Source of the DNA: Kryptolebias marmoratus
Taxonomy: Eukaryota; Chordata; Actinopteri; Cyprinodontiformes; Rivulidae
Direction of reading: 5' to 3'
DNA: 64,000 nucleotides
Assembly: GCF_001649575.2 (NCBI RefSeq)
Contig: NC_051436.1
Location: 6,457,873-6,521,872, forward strand
Shown here one piece after another: positions 48,905 to 60,912 of this stretch. Under the pieces are notes generated by a model. The model was not told the DNA's origin. It saw only the letters and a list, made by a program, of their open reading frames with translations, and ran no database searches. A program made the translations under genes and the position numbers. Each line of letters opens with the position of its first letter. Position 1 is the first letter of the stretch.

Positions 48905-49165
48905 GAGAAAACGGAGCTAGCACTTCTTGGAGGAACACGTATCATCATCCGTAGACTCTCGGCTACCACCACGCCAAGCTTCGGCACGGTGGAAATTGAC
49001 CGAATTAGAGCAATTTCTGTGCTTCCTGAAGGTGATCGGCTGCGGCGGCCATCTTAAACCGCGTTGCCTCCGAAAGTTGATCAGTTGCAGACGCACATCC
49101 AGTGATTTATCCCTGAGAGTTTCATTAAACTCCGACCGGCGGTTCGAGAGATATTTTGCTAACAG
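48905..49165 (+). repeat. Family A copy
   Basis: ACTCTCGGCTACCACCACGC, GGCTGCGGCGGCCATCTTAA, GATATTTTGCTAACAGACAC. Confidence 0.82.
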
Positions 49166-49480
49166 ACACTCATGTTGGAGCAGATTCTTTAATTTATAGA
49201 GTCGACACTCAACCGGCTGCCGAGACGGCGGCTGCAGTTCGGGTTCCTGCGCCGTATATCTGCACGTCAAGTGTAAAAAAAAAAACAACAACAAACAAAC
49301 AAACAAAAAAAAAACAGGGACCTTTCAAGCCCCTCCTGGCATCGATTTAACATTTCTCTACAACTTCCTGCGCCGCGCGTTGCCAGCATCTGATCCTCTA
49401 ATCTCAGGACGCCAGCTTTTGCTCGACGTCATCTGCCAATGAGCTGCGACCGGCGCCCGTCCCGCCTCTGGCACCGGAGC

Positions 49481-49804
49481 NNNNNNNNNNNNNNNNNNNN
49501 NNNNNNNNNNNNNNNNNNNNNNNNNNNNNNNNNNNNNNNNNNNNNNNNNNNNNNNNNNNNNNNNNNNNNNNNNNNNNNNNNNNNNNNNNNNNNNNNNNNN
49601 NNNNNNNNNNNNNNNNNNNNNNNNNNNNNNNNNNNNNNNNNNNNNNNNNNNNNNNNNNNNNNNNNNNNNNNNNNNNNNNNNNNNNNNNNNNNNNNNNNNN
49701 NNNNNNNNNNNNNNNNNNNNNNNNNNNNNNNNNNNNNNNNNNNNNNNNNNNNNNNNNNNNNNNNNNNNNNNNNNNNNNNNNNNNNNNNNNNNNNNNNNNN
49801 NNNN
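49481..49804. other. Assembly gap (324 N)
   Basis: The largest run of N in the window, flanked by GC-rich sequence. Confidence 0.99.
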
Positions 49805-49924
49805 GGGGGGCCTTCGAAAGCACGCCGCCCCACCACCGTTCGGACCCGGCGCTCCAGACAGAGGTCGCACGACGCCGAGAGATAACGGCGCCAACAACCA
49901 TCCAAGGAACAAGCGATGAGACTT

Positions 49925-50225
49925 CAGTGGAGACAGGGTCAAAGGTCAAGGTCACAGATCTGTAACAGAGGAAAAATTAAACTGCACAGCTGGACACCTC
50001 GTGGGTCAAGGGTGATCACCATTGATTTCATGGTGATAAGATCAAAGGTCAAAGTCACAGATGACCTTGTGCTCCAACGATGTAGCCACGTAACGGAGGG
50101 AAATTACACTACACAGTTGACCTCTTAGGTCAAGGGTGATCACCATTGATTTCAAGGCTCATGGGGTCAAAGGTCAAGGTCCCAGGTAACCCCTTTGTTA
50201 AAAACTTCTCTCTGCTCCTACATGT
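49925..50225 (-). repeat. Family B copy
   Basis: GGTCAAAGGTCAAGGTCACA, AGCTGGACACCTCGTGGGTC and ATCACCATTGATTTCA repeat about every 130 bp, and the head end (TCCTACATGTGAGCCTTTTG) lies on the right. Confidence 0.82.
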
Positions 50226-50299
50226 GAGCCTTTTGTTTCCCTCGACAAGGAGGTTCTGTCAGATTTTCAAGAACTGTTGGGGTTCTCACAAAAAAACAA

Positions 50300-50556
50300 C
50301 AAATTAATAAATATTGATGGCGATTAATGGTGATTATTGGTGATCATTAGTCAATATTGGTGATTTATTGGTGATCATTAGTGATTTATTGCAATCATTA
50401 GTGATTATTGGTGATTTATTGGTGATTAATGGTGATTATTGGTGATCATTAGTGATTTATTGTGATCATTAGTGATTATTGGTGATTTATTGGTGATTAT
50501 AGGTGATTTATTGGTGATTTATTGGTGATTTATTGGTGATTTATTGGTGATTTGTT
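50300..50556. repeat. GGTGATTTATT minisatellite
   Basis: Tandem words of 10-13 bp (GGTGATTTATT, GGTGATTATT, GGTGATCATTA). The right end is five near-perfect GGTGATTTATT units. Confidence 0.92.
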
Positions 50557-50939
50557 GACGCTGTGACCTTGGCGGATATTTAAGCTCTGAGTGTTTCTAG
50601 TTTTTCTGCCTTTGATGGGAGAAAGTTAATCCGATGATTTGTTTTTTAAAATATGCCGCAGACTGAAGGTTTTATGATCATTTCTTTGGTTTCGGTCGAA
50701 CATTAAAAGACGATTTCCGACAGCTTCCATCGTGAAATCCAGCTCCAGTCAAACGTCTCGTTTTCTTTCCGCCTTTCTTGTTTTCCGTACGTCTCCTTTC
50801 AGGAACCGAGAAGCTTTCCACGTGCGACTTCAAAGCTCTGCTGAACTGGTGGGAGGAGAGCGGTCGTTTACCACAGGCTGCCCGCGCTCGCTAAGAAACG
50901 CAAGAATACGCTTTCATTTGAAAATGGGCCAAGTTTAAA

Positions 50940-51515
50940 ACGTTGAGATGTACCGTCTGTCTGTTAGCAAAATATCTCATGAGCCACAGGTCGGATTTAA
51001 AAGAAACTCTCAGAAATGCACCGTTGGATGCGCGTCTGCAACTGATCAGCTTTTGGAGTCCACCCAATTCAAGATGGCCGCCACTGCCAGCTTATCTTAC
51101 AGAACACAGAAACGGCTCTAACTCAGTCAGTTTTACAGATATTGAGCTAAAATTTGTTGTGGTAGTAGCTGAGAGTGATCACCAAAACATAATCCAAGGG
51201 TGACTTTTTGTGGAAAATATTTGCCTAAAAACTTTAGCATTAACTGTTGGAGTCAACCCTGTCTGTCTGTTAGCAAAATATCTCATGAACCATTTGACAG
51301 ATTTTAATAAAACTTTCAAGAAGTGATGCCTGGATGTGAATCTACAGCTGATTAACTTTTGGCATCAACCTGATTCAAGATGGCCGCCGCAGCTAATCGA
51401 CAACCGGAAACGTAAAAATGGCTGAAACTCGGTCAGTTTTACAGATATCGAGCTAAAATTTGACGTGGTAGTAGCTGAGAGTCGTTCACGACACATACTA
51501 ACGTAAGTTACACGA
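50940..51515 (-). repeat. Family A tandem pair, best preserved
   Basis: Two units with GGTAGTAGCTGAGAGT at about 51161 and 51467, a period of 306 bp. Order in this orientation: TTAGCAAAATATCTCATGA, AAACTTTCAAGAAGTGATG, TTCAAGATGGCCGCC, CAGTTTTACAGATAT, GGTAGTAGCTGAGAGT. Confidence 0.9.
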
Positions 51516-52624
51516 CATGTGTTTACAGATTCTCACAGCTGCACACAAATGAAAAAAAAAAAAAAGACGAATTTACAAAAGTGACACCATCGCAACGTCT
51601 ACAAAGCAAGTTTAAACAGTAAGGATTTTTACCTTTCTGTCAATAAAACGTCTCGTATCAAGTTTGTTTTTATTCCTGTCAAGAAAACAAACAAACAAAC
51701 AGATTAATTACAGCAGCTGAATGAAGAAAAAGCAGCCAAATTAACTGATAAAACTCTCCGGCCTCGAGGCGAAACATCTGCCGTCTGACGGCGCAGACAG
51801 ACAACCCGATAAACTCCGAAATGACCCTTTAAAACCTGCAGGCTGTTCAATGAAGACCACTCTGTCAAAAAAAAGGAGGTTTAAAAAAACACCAAACAGA
51901 TCAAATTTAATCTGTCCTCATCATTTTTTAAACATTTCTTTAAACACTAAAGTTTGTGTCGTTATTCAAACAAATATGAACCCATGGAATCGTCTTCAGG
52001 TGATAAAGACGATTAAATCAAAGCTTTATATAAAAAAGTGGGAATAGTTTGTCTTCTTAAGACAAAGTCAAACTTCCTCCCACACGAAATGGAAATCCAT
52101 TTTTTCTTCTTCATGCGTTTTATTTTTCACTAAACGCAGAGATCATCAGTTCAGAAATAATTATTTCCGAAGCCTGAAAGAGGAGCGGCCGTGAAGATGT
52201 GACTTCTTTTTAACGGGAATCTTTCCGCTGGAACAGAAAAACTGATCCTTGTGTCAATTTTTATTATTTTTAACATAAAAACGAGTTCATTATGAAAAGA
52301 TTTGGATGAAGTTTATTTAATTATTTAGGTAAAAAAAAATAAAAACGTCATGAAACACAAAGTAAATGTTTGTTAGAGTCCATAGTTTGTAATAAAAGTT
52401 GAATTATTTCCTGTTTTAAAAGAAGTAAAACCTTAATAATTTCTGCCAATTTCACTTATTTACTTATTTATATATATTTATATAAAACTACTTAATAACT
52501 TTGAATATTTAACCCCATTTAGTTTCTATATTCTGCTTCAGACGTGTTTTTATAGAATATTTAAGTCTTCCTCCGTATATTTCTACATCTACAGACCTCA
52601 GATCATAACCCCCATTTCTATTTT
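51516..52624. other. Intergenic AT-rich, no gene
   Basis: Homopolymers and short A/T repeats only. Confidence 0.45.

Positions 52625-52707
<83 letters not shown>
52625..52707. repeat. (AC)n(AT)n microsatellite
   Basis: About 6 AC units leading into about 34 perfect AT units; likely hypervariable. Confidence 0.96.
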
Positions 52708-52708
<1 letters not shown>

Positions 52709-52837
52709 TTGATCAATAAGTGGTCACATGATCAAATGATAAATGACAATAATCCATAAAATGTCCATAAATTTCAACAAGTTTGACCTCTAACCTCGTT
52801 CTTCCCGCTGCAGATGTCCACCCTCCTGGACCGTCCT

Positions 52838-52893
52838 TGTCCTCATCCTCATCCTCGTCCTCGTCCTCGTCCTCATCCACATCCTCGTCCTCA
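52838..52893. repeat. CCTCGT/CCTCAT minisatellite
   Basis: Nine hexamer units. Same sequence type, on the other strand, as 56070-56131. Confidence 0.9.
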
Positions 52894-52894
52894 G

Positions 52895-53489
52895 ATCTCA
52901 GGTTCGTGGAGGAAACTGGACCCAGAAACGGAGATCGAACTTAAAGATTCAATGAAACCAAAAACAAATGACAGAAAAGAAAAAGGCAAAACTCCAGGAA
53001 ACAAGGAGGAGAACCGGACCGGGCCTGAAGACCAGGAAGACCGAGCGGACTGATGAGGAGGCCGGGGACAGGTGTCCTGATGCTAACGGGGAACAGGTGA
53101 CGGTGTTTCCACAGACTGGCTCGGGGGAGGGGGAAACAGGAAGTCACAAACTAACACAGAAACAACAAACAAATGGTCAGAAAACTGAGCCGGGTTTCAG
53201 ACGCGTTTCCCCACATCGCCTCACAGTTTGGTTCCTGCGATCGAACCGCTGAAGGGTGTCAGATCTGCACTTCTGTTCGTGTCCGCCTGCTCCACGCCGC
53301 CGGATCGACAGCTTCGCTAAACGGACTCTTTAAGACAGGAAAATGTCCAACCGTCCCGCCCCATCGCTGCAAATGAGTTCAAATAAAATAAAGAATGAAT
53401 CACCAAAAACCATTTTATATTCCAGGGAAAAGAGTCGAAATATTGAGTTAAAAAAGTCGTTTAGGAGGAGGAGGAAATGTTTGTGGGTT
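52895..53489. other. Probable old interspersed repeat, unassigned
   Basis: Purine-rich sequence (AACAGGTGACGGTGTTTCC, AACAGGAAGTCACAAAC) like a class of fish repeats; no edges or protein found. It leads into the LINE remnant. Confidence 0.3.
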
Positions 53490-54045
53490 TTCCAGAAATG
53501 GGCGGAGGAGTTCAGGTATCTGGGAGTTTTGTTCCCGAGTGATTTAAGGATGGAGCGGGAGGAAGATGGATCTACGGAACGATCGGTCGAGGTGAAAGAG
53601 TTGAGTCGAAAAGGAAAAGCTCTGGTCGTGAACTTGTGGTCGTGAAGTTTGGGATCGTAACCGAAACAACGAGATCCTGGATCCAAGCTTCCTTCGGCTC
53701 ATCCTTAGAGATCAGGCGAGGAGCTCCGTCATCCCGGGAGGAAGCTCGGAGTCAAGCCGCTGCTCCTCCTCATCGAAAGGAGTCAGCTGAGATGGTTCAT
53801 CTGATCAGGACGCCTCCTGGACATCTTCCTTTGGAGGTTTTTCCGATCATGTCTCACTGGGAAGAGACCTCAGGACAAACCCAGAACTCTCCTTAGGGAT
53901 GATGGATTCTCTCTGGCCCGGGAATGTCGTGGGATCCTCCAGGAGGAGCTGGGGAGTCTCTGGGGAGGCAGGAGATCTGGGTTTCTCTCCCGGACCTGCT
54001 GCCTCCGCGACCCGACCACGGATAAGAGGCAGAAGATGGATGGAG
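53490..54045 (+). mobile_element. LINE 3' end (L2-type), 5'-truncated
   Basis: Broken pieces of the C-terminal end of a LINE reverse transcriptase: EFRYLGVLFPSDLRMERE (about 53510-53565), ELSRKGKAL, TRSWIQASF, IRTPPGHLPLEVF (about 53800-53840), then the untranslated CGGGATCCTCCAGGAGGAGC style and a final GATGGATGGA. Frameshifts separate the pieces. The 5' end is missing, as in most LINE insertions. Confidence 0.8.
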
Positions 54046-54199
54046 ATTCAATTTGTTTATTTTTTCCCCTCCTAATGAACCTGTCGGACGTTTCGGAGCC
54101 GCAGCCCGGTGCCATACCGCCTTAAAAAACGGCTTTTTTTTTTTTTTTTTTTTTTTACTTTGAGCTCCTGAACAAACGGCAACGAGGTCACCGCCCCCT

Positions 54200-54315
54200 G
54201 TCGAAGATGGAGGCCCCGGATGACGAGGAGAGCAGCCGCTCTACCACACAGCATCGATAACTCTTGTTTTGTTTCTACAACAGGTAAGATACTAACTGCT
54301 CCTAACCTAAACGTG
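54200..54315 (+). repeat. Family D fragment
   Basis: TCTACAACAGGTAAGATACT shared with other copies. Confidence 0.6.
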
Positions 54316-54364
54316 TGAGCCGACATGAAATCAAAGCCACCGCCTGTGGGAAGCGGCGTATCCC

Positions 54365-54587
54365 NNNNNNNNNNNNNNNNNNNNNNNNNNNNNNNNNNNN
54401 NNNNNNNNNNNNNNNNNNNNNNNNNNNNNNNNNNNNNNNNNNNNNNNNNNNNNNNNNNNNNNNNNNNNNNNNNNNNNNNNNNNNNNNNNNNNNNNNNNNN
54501 NNNNNNNNNNNNNNNNNNNNNNNNNNNNNNNNNNNNNNNNNNNNNNNNNNNNNNNNNNNNNNNNNNNNNNNNNNNNNNNNNNNNNNN
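54365..54587. other. Assembly gap (223 N)
   Basis: Run of N. Confidence 0.99.
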
Positions 54588-54649
54588 CTTGTTGATTGTT
54601 CGGCGCAGATCAGCAGCAACAAAGGCGTCATTAGTGGAGCTTTGGTCCC

Positions 54650-55540
54650 CATCAGGCCCGGGCTAATTATGAATGGGGTTGGGGGGGGGGCTGGTAATAA
54701 TTCAAGGGCCCATCGGTGCGGCTTGAAACTGAAGAGAGAACTTCACAGATTCAGCGGCGGCGTACGATCGGCCCATCTGCCTGCGTTTTCCCACGTCGGC
54801 CCGCAGGACTGCAGGAGAGGCGGGCGGCGTGCGTGCGGGGGGGGCAGAGCATATGGGATTAATGCGTCGCCTTAATGAACGATCCGCAGCGGTGTTTAAA
54901 GCTCCGGACTGTTACCTGCTTGGACCATAAAGCTCCCCCGTTTAAAAAAAAAAAAAAAACTGTCAAAGCGTTTGTTTTGTTTTGCGCCCGTTTACAGATT
55001 CGGCCTCTGGGACGCTCACGGACGGGTTCTGGTTCCGTTTAAGGACGAGAAATGGTCCGTTTTCTGCACGAGTCTGTTCAGCGGCGAAGCCCAGATTAGG
55101 ATTTATACCTTCAGCCACACTCCTGCGCTCACCGTCGAGCTCGTTCTGCATCTCTCCATGCAGACGTGATCGAGCTTTCTGCCAGGAGAGGGCAGTATTA
55201 ATTTTCTTAATCACACCTCCAGTGATTATGTTTCCCTCCTCCTCTTCCTCCTCTGGCCAAGGCGAGCACAAACGCCGCTCTAATTCCAAACCCACAAAAA
55301 CAGGGAATTTGAAAGTAAACAAATGAGCACGCTCAGATTCCGCAGCCGGAACACCAGCTCGTAATTCCGACGCGGGCCTCGGATTTACGCTCCCCTGCCG
55401 GCTGCTGGCTCCGTTTTTGGTGTCGGAGCTCGGAATCACAGCCGGCTCTCCCCGTCGGTTCGGTTTCAGATGAACATCGGAAGGAGAGGCGGAGTGACAA
55501 CGAACTGAAGCAGCAACGAGATTCAGACTCATTCTAAACC
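54650..55540. other. Unique block with an unexplained open frame
   Basis: Complex GC-balanced sequence. After an acceptor-like CGTTTACAG (ending 54998) a plus-strand frame codes RFGLWDAHGRVLVPFKDEKW and continues to a TGA near 55168. On the minus strand 55532-54963 is open for 189 codons. I recognise neither translation. Confidence 0.3.
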
Positions 55541-55549
55541 TCGAAGCAA

Positions 55550-56035
55550 ACCTCCGCCGAGGCCACAGATTAACAAACAGTTCGATCCGGATCAGAATCT
55601 GGATCAGAACCGGAATTTAATCCCAACATTTCCTGAACATTTCCTCTAAATCTGTTCCTTAGTTTTTACCTGACCTTTGCTGACAGACAGACAAACAAAC
55701 CAACGGACACAACCGGAAACAAAAAGGGTCACATGTAGGAGCAGAGACGAGGTTTTAACAAAGGGGTCACCTGTGATCTTTGACCCCATGAACCCTGAAA
55801 CTAACAGGCATCATCTTTGACCCATGAGGTGTCCAGCTGAACAGTTTGATATTCTTACATCACACTGCTGCAGAGTCAGAGCACTGGGTAAGCTGTGATG
55901 TTGACCTTTGACCCCATGACCATGAAATCAATTGTGATCACCCTTGACCTAAGAGGTATCCAGCTGTGCAGTTGAATTTTCCTCCGTTACATGGCTGCAT
56001 AATCAGAGCACAAGGTCATCTTTAATGTTTTGGCT
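55550..56035 (+). repeat. Family B element with head
   Basis: The same head (CTCCGCCGAGGCCACAGA, GATCAGAATCTGGATCAG, CCAACGGACACAACCG) and tandem units as at 17000-17640, better preserved. Confidence 0.85.
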
Positions 56036-56069
56036 ACATCCTGCATCGCACGGCTACCAAAAGTCAGCG

Positions 56070-56131
56070 CAGATGAGGAAGAAGATGAGGATGAAGATGA
56101 GGATGAAGATGAGGATGAAGATGAAGATATG
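56070..56131. repeat. GATGAA/GATGAG minisatellite
   Basis: About ten hexamers directly after family B. Confidence 0.9.
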
Positions 56132-56164
56132 AACGCCGAGCCTTAATGATCTGGATTCAACAAA

Positions 56165-56620
56165 CTGAAGACGCTAAAACTGAGCTGCTAAAAGCTGAAA
56201 GAAGCAGAACTTTAGCTACCAGCCGAAAGGAGCAACACTCTAGCTAAAAGCCAAAAGAAACTAAACTAGCTAAAGACTAAAGTTAGCTAGAAGCTAAAGT
56301 AGCAAAAGGCTGGCTAAAACTAACAGTGGCAAAGGGTTTGCAAATAGCAAAATGGCTGCTAAAAGCTAAAAGGAACAAATAGCTTGTTAGAAGTTAAAAG
56401 TATCAAAATGCATGCTAAAAATATCAAAAGCCTAGCTAAAAGTAGCAAAAGCCTAGCTAAAAGCTAAGAGTAGCAAAAGGCTAACCAGAAGGTAAAAGTA
56501 GCTAAAGCCTAGTAAAAGCTAAAAGTAGCAAAAGCCTAGCTAAAAGCTAAGAGTAGCAAAAGGCTAACCAGAAGGTAAAAGTAGCTAAAGCCTAGTAAAA
56601 GCTAAAAGTAGCAGACAACA
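56165..56620. repeat. Family C repeat with identical 83-bp duplication
   Basis: AGCTAAAAGCTAAAAGTAGC words throughout. AGTAGCAAAAGCCTAGCTAA starts at 56441 and 56524, and the 83-bp units look identical, so this duplication is recent. Confidence 0.9.
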
Positions 56621-57106
56621 GAAACAGAAGCAGATTTCAGAGAGAGGAAAGTTTTTGAAGGAATAAAAAAAGATCTCCGTGTGTTTCTAAGGGGAAAATA
56701 TTTGCAAATAAAGTTAAATATTCAGAAAGTTACAAAACCCCGAAGTCAGAGCGGCCATCTCCTGAACGAGCCGAAGGTTTTGGTACAAATAATAAACAAA
56801 TAAAAAACAGTAAACCTATTTGCTGAGTCAGCATTCACACAATAAGTGTAAAAACTGCTTCGACGCTTCATTAAAATGACATCCGGCTCAGACTGAATCC
56901 AAACAGTTCGATTTGAACACTTCGGTCTTTAATCGTCATATTTTTTACTTCAAGACGTCCAGAATAATCTGAAGTGGCGCTCAGCCTCTGTGGTCGGTGA
57001 CGTCAGCCTGTCGGCTGATTCTCTCGGCTTGTAAAGGAGGTTTTTCCATCTATAAGTGCTGCCTTGGGGCACGGAGCGCTTTCACTTTTGTCTTCCGTCG
57101 CCCCCC
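56621..57106. other. Intergenic, no gene
   Basis: AT-rich unique sequence, C-rich just before the next gap. Confidence 0.4.
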
Positions 57107-57189
57107 NNNNNNNNNNNNNNNNNNNNNNNNNNNNNNNNNNNNNNNNNNNNNNNNNNNNNNNNNNNNNNNNNNNNNNNNNNNNNNNNNNN
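57107..57189. other. Assembly gap (83 N)
   Basis: Run of N after CCCCCC; G-rich on the right. Confidence 0.99.
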
Positions 57190-57419
57190 AAACGGAAAAG
57201 GGGTGAGGGGGGGGGGTGATGAGGGGGGTGAGAGGAAAAACAAAAACACGGCCTGCTTTTGGTCTGGATTCAATGGCCTGGAATAACTAGCCCCTGAAGA
57301 GCTCTTGTGTCAAATGGTATCTGTGACAAGGAACGGTGAAGGGGGATAAACACGCCGCATTTAACATGTGGACATCACGCCCCCCCCCGAAACGCCGCCA
57401 CCCCCACCGCCGTTCCCTA

Positions 57420-57660
57420 TCACCATCTGGAGGAAAACATCTCCAGATCCTGAAGATTCTGATTCTGAGCTGATTTCTAAGGAAACTTCCAGGAACTGAT
57501 CGCTGCGTTTACAAGCGATTCACTTCATCCAAAATGGCCACCGCTGCTGATCGACGATAAAAAGAAAAAGAAAATAGAGGCTCTAACTCGGTCAGTTCTG
57601 CAGATATCGAGCTGAAATTTGGGGTGGCGGTAGCCGAGGCTCCTCCCTAACACTCACTCT
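57420..57660 (-). repeat. Family A copy, reversed
   Basis: TCCAAAATGGCCACCGCTGC, ACTCGGTCAGTTCTGCAGAT, GGCGGTAGCCGAGGCTC. Confidence 0.78.
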
Positions 57661-57782
57661 AAGCTCTCGCAGCATCCCGTTTTTTATTCATATTATTTAT
57701 TTTATTTTATTTTTTTATTTCTAAACGAGTTAAAAGCGGAATGATACGAGGATCAAAACGCTCCTCTTCGAACAAAAGGTGG

Positions 57783-57783
<1 letters not shown>

Positions 57784-57816
<33 letters not shown>
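57784..57816. repeat. (CT)n microsatellite
   Basis: About 16 perfect CT units. Confidence 0.94.
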
Positions 57817-57818
<2 letters not shown>

Positions 57819-57829
57819 CTCTTGCCTTT

Positions 57830-59620
57830 GAATCGTCCTCCGCTTTTGTAGCGCGACGGTGTTTGGAGGCGGGGTCAAAAGGCCCCCTCAACCCAAAGGC
57901 CTCACCTACTTCCTAATGAATTCCCAGGATCCGCCAACCTGCGGGCGCTCCCATGCACACTAACCAATGATTACACCTTGAAGGGGAGAGAGAGAGGGGT
58001 GTGTGTGTGTGTGGGGGGGGGCCCATCCCCAGTACACACACAACCTCTCTCTCGACTACCGTCACCCCCCCCCCCAAAACCCAGATTGGAGGCAGGTGCA
58101 GCAGCAAATCAAGCCTCATTAGCTGCACCTTCTGCTAGCGTATACCGCGGACAGATGGAAGCTTGCCCTCACATGTTACCTCACATCAGATGGCGGTTGG
58201 AGGAGGAGGATTGGCTGTGGGTGGGGTGGTGGTTGGTGGTGGTGGGAGGGAGGGTAGCAGGGAGAAACACTTGCCCCCTTCTGCCCACACCGCTTCCTCA
58301 GAGCTACAAGATGCCCCTGAGCGCAGACCGAGCACCAGAATGCTCCTTAACCTCGATCCTGCAGGCGGCTACGGGTTTCCAGAGAATATCCAACATCACA
58401 TCAGTAACCTGCCTCTGCCTCCACCCCCGCCCCACACCCGCCTGACATCCACCCACCCACCCACCAAGTCTGCATTTCATACAAATTTGAGGAAAAGAAA
58501 AAGAGCCCGAGGCGTGTTTGGGTTACAAGTTCTCTGGCACATGATACGCTAAAGACACACTCCGGGGGTCCCACAGGTAAATGACAGAGGGCTCAGCTGT
58601 AGCGTATCACTTCGAACACCCCCCCCCCACACACACACACACACACACGGACACACACACGGACACACTCATCCACCCCCGCCCGCCCCTTCCTCACGGC
58701 TCTGACACCAGATCCGAGCCGCTAATTGAGGCAACAGTGTATTTCATTGGTGGCGGGGGCCCCGGTGTCAACACCTTCTTCGAGGTAACCGTGGATTTAT
58801 GTCCGTCCCCGCTGGGGTTGGGCGGCGGTGGGCGGGCGAGGGTGGGGGCAGACGTGTCAAGCGGGGAGGCTGTGTGCAAATTGATGCTGTCGCTGCGATA
58901 AGAAATATCGCTAATGGGCTCTTCAGCAGAGAAAAGGAGCTGCCGGGGGCTCGGATGGGTTTATGGGATGCTGGAATTTCCTGTCGTGGGAGGGGGAGGG
59001 GCCCCAAGGAGCCGTCGTTGATTTATTACGGCGAGCGGATAAAGATACCAACAGTGACCCGTTCTAACACCTGATTGCCTCAAAACACTAAAAGGACTTC
59101 CTGCTTTAAAGAAACCGTTACTCAGCACATTTACACCCCATGTAAAAGTTTGAGTGCTTCATCCAGAAAATGGAGGTCAGGCACGAGTTTACGACTCAGA
59201 TAAGTGGAGTCAAGTCGCCGAGTCGTTACATCCTATTAATAAAAAACGGTTGGGATATTCGTCGATCCAGGTTTAGGTTCAACTCTTAAAAAGGAAGCTG
59301 CAGGAAGAATGAGGGCACCGGCACAATGGGTACTTTGTTTAGACGTACAGAAGGAGTGGGGTGTCGGCGGAGGTGGGGATAAAGAGCTGTGGCATTAATG
59401 GACTGAACCAAAGCAGCCGGTTTTAGAAGAAGTGCACAGAGTCCTGAAGCTTTTCGGGCCCTTCTACCCGTCTGCAAAACCCACAGGGGAATATTTTAAT
59501 ATGCACTCGCAAACATCTCGGATGCTAATGCCGCTGCAGGTCCGTTTGACACATAAAGAGGGGACTGTGTCTGCAACACGTGCTCGCCTTCAGCAACGTT
59601 TTGGGTTGAACATCCAGTGA
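57830..59620. promoter_or_regulatory. GC-rich non-repetitive region, possible regulatory cluster
   Basis: Apart from a (GT)n/poly-G tract (about 57999-58022) and (C)n(CA)n (58619-58668), this 1.8 kb has none of the local repeat families. It includes GCCTCATTAGCTGCACC, CAGATGGCGGTTGG, GGCTCTTCAGCAGAGAAAAG and CCGTCGTTGATTTATTACGG. No exon is recognised despite many open frames. Confidence 0.3.
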
Positions 59621-59999
59621 GTTAGTCCGTTTTTACAAGTGCCCAGGAATGACGAGACGCGGTTTAACGAGACAGATGATTAGCTGCAGGTCAGCAAACC
59701 TGTTACTTTTTCTAGCTTTAATTTTAAAAAGCATAACAGTTTTTTTTTTGTCCCTGGACATTCAAAGGATAATTCAGATCTAAACAGCTCTTTGAACAGC
59801 TTCGGTTTGAAAACAATAAAGTTCACTTCTGTCCAGATTGACACGCTAACATCTAGTCTGAGTAAGATCATGACCAAAGTGGATTACCGCTGCCTTAAAT
59901 CGACTCTAATCTCCGAAATGTCACAGTGGTTCATACTAAATCTACTTTTTAAACCTTTACACCTCTTTAAATTTCACTTTATGCGATCATTCTGTCAGT
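59621..59999. other. Intergenic, no gene
   Basis: AT-rich unique sequence before the satellite. Confidence 0.4.
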
Positions 60000-60860
60000 A
60001 ACAACAGGGTTTTCCTGCCTAAAATGCTAAAGCTAGCTGCTATTAGCACTTCTAGATAACCATAGATTTATTTATTTTTTTTAAATAAATAACTGTATTT
60101 GAAGCTGACAGCAGTGCATATGTTTATATGATACCATTCAGAGAAATAGCTATGAAATATTTTACATTATGTGGTTATTTTAGCACAATTAATATAATTG
60201 TCCTGCCTGAAGTCCTAAAACTAGCTGCTGACACTGATGTTAGCACATGCAAATAACCTCAAAATTCTTTATAAACCTTGTCAATTTTACATTACAGTTA
60301 TTTAGAAAGTATCAGTCATTATTAAATAATCTTAATTTCACGTGACACGATTATTCTGGCAGTAACAAGATGGTTTTCCTGCCTAAAATGCTAAAGCTAG
60401 CTGCTATTAGCGTTCGCAAATAACCATAAATTTATTTATTGTTTTAATAATCTGAAACTGACATCAACTTATAGGTTTATTAGATACCAATTAGAAAAAT
60501 AGCTATGAAATATTACTTTCACATTATAAGTTTATTTTAGCACAAATAATATCATTTTCCTGCCTGAAGTGCTAAAGCTAGCTGCTGACACTGATGTTAG
60601 CGCATGCAAATAACCTCAAAATACTTTGTAAATAACTTCAATGTAAAAAATGACAAGGTTTATAAAGCATCATTCATTATTAAATAATGATAATTTCATG
60701 TGACGCGGTTATTTTGGCAGAAATATTATCACATGCCAACAACAGCACTGGTTCAGAATCGCTACAGCTAGCTAGCTAGCATTTGCGCCCATAAATAACT
60801 ATTTTTTTGTAAATAACTACGTGTCTCGTTGTAGATAAGCATGTAATGTAAAATAAACTG
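60000..60860. repeat. About 360-bp dimeric (A-B) tandem repeat
   Basis: Type A word CCTGCCTAAAATGCTAAAGC at about 60015 and 60378; type B word CCTGCCTGAAGT(C/G)CTAAA at about 60203 and 60561. A and B alternate every 180 bp or so, giving a 360-bp dimer, with a decayed third A near 60760. Confidence 0.9.
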
Positions 60861-60912
60861 TTATGAAAAGTTGTATAAAGTAACATTCACATGAATCATT
60901 ATGAATTGTTTG

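Noticed and set aside
54963..55532. 189-codon minus-strand open frame
   Set aside because: Long but without any family signature. The plus strand is also open here, which points to composition. Kept only as a question in the findings.
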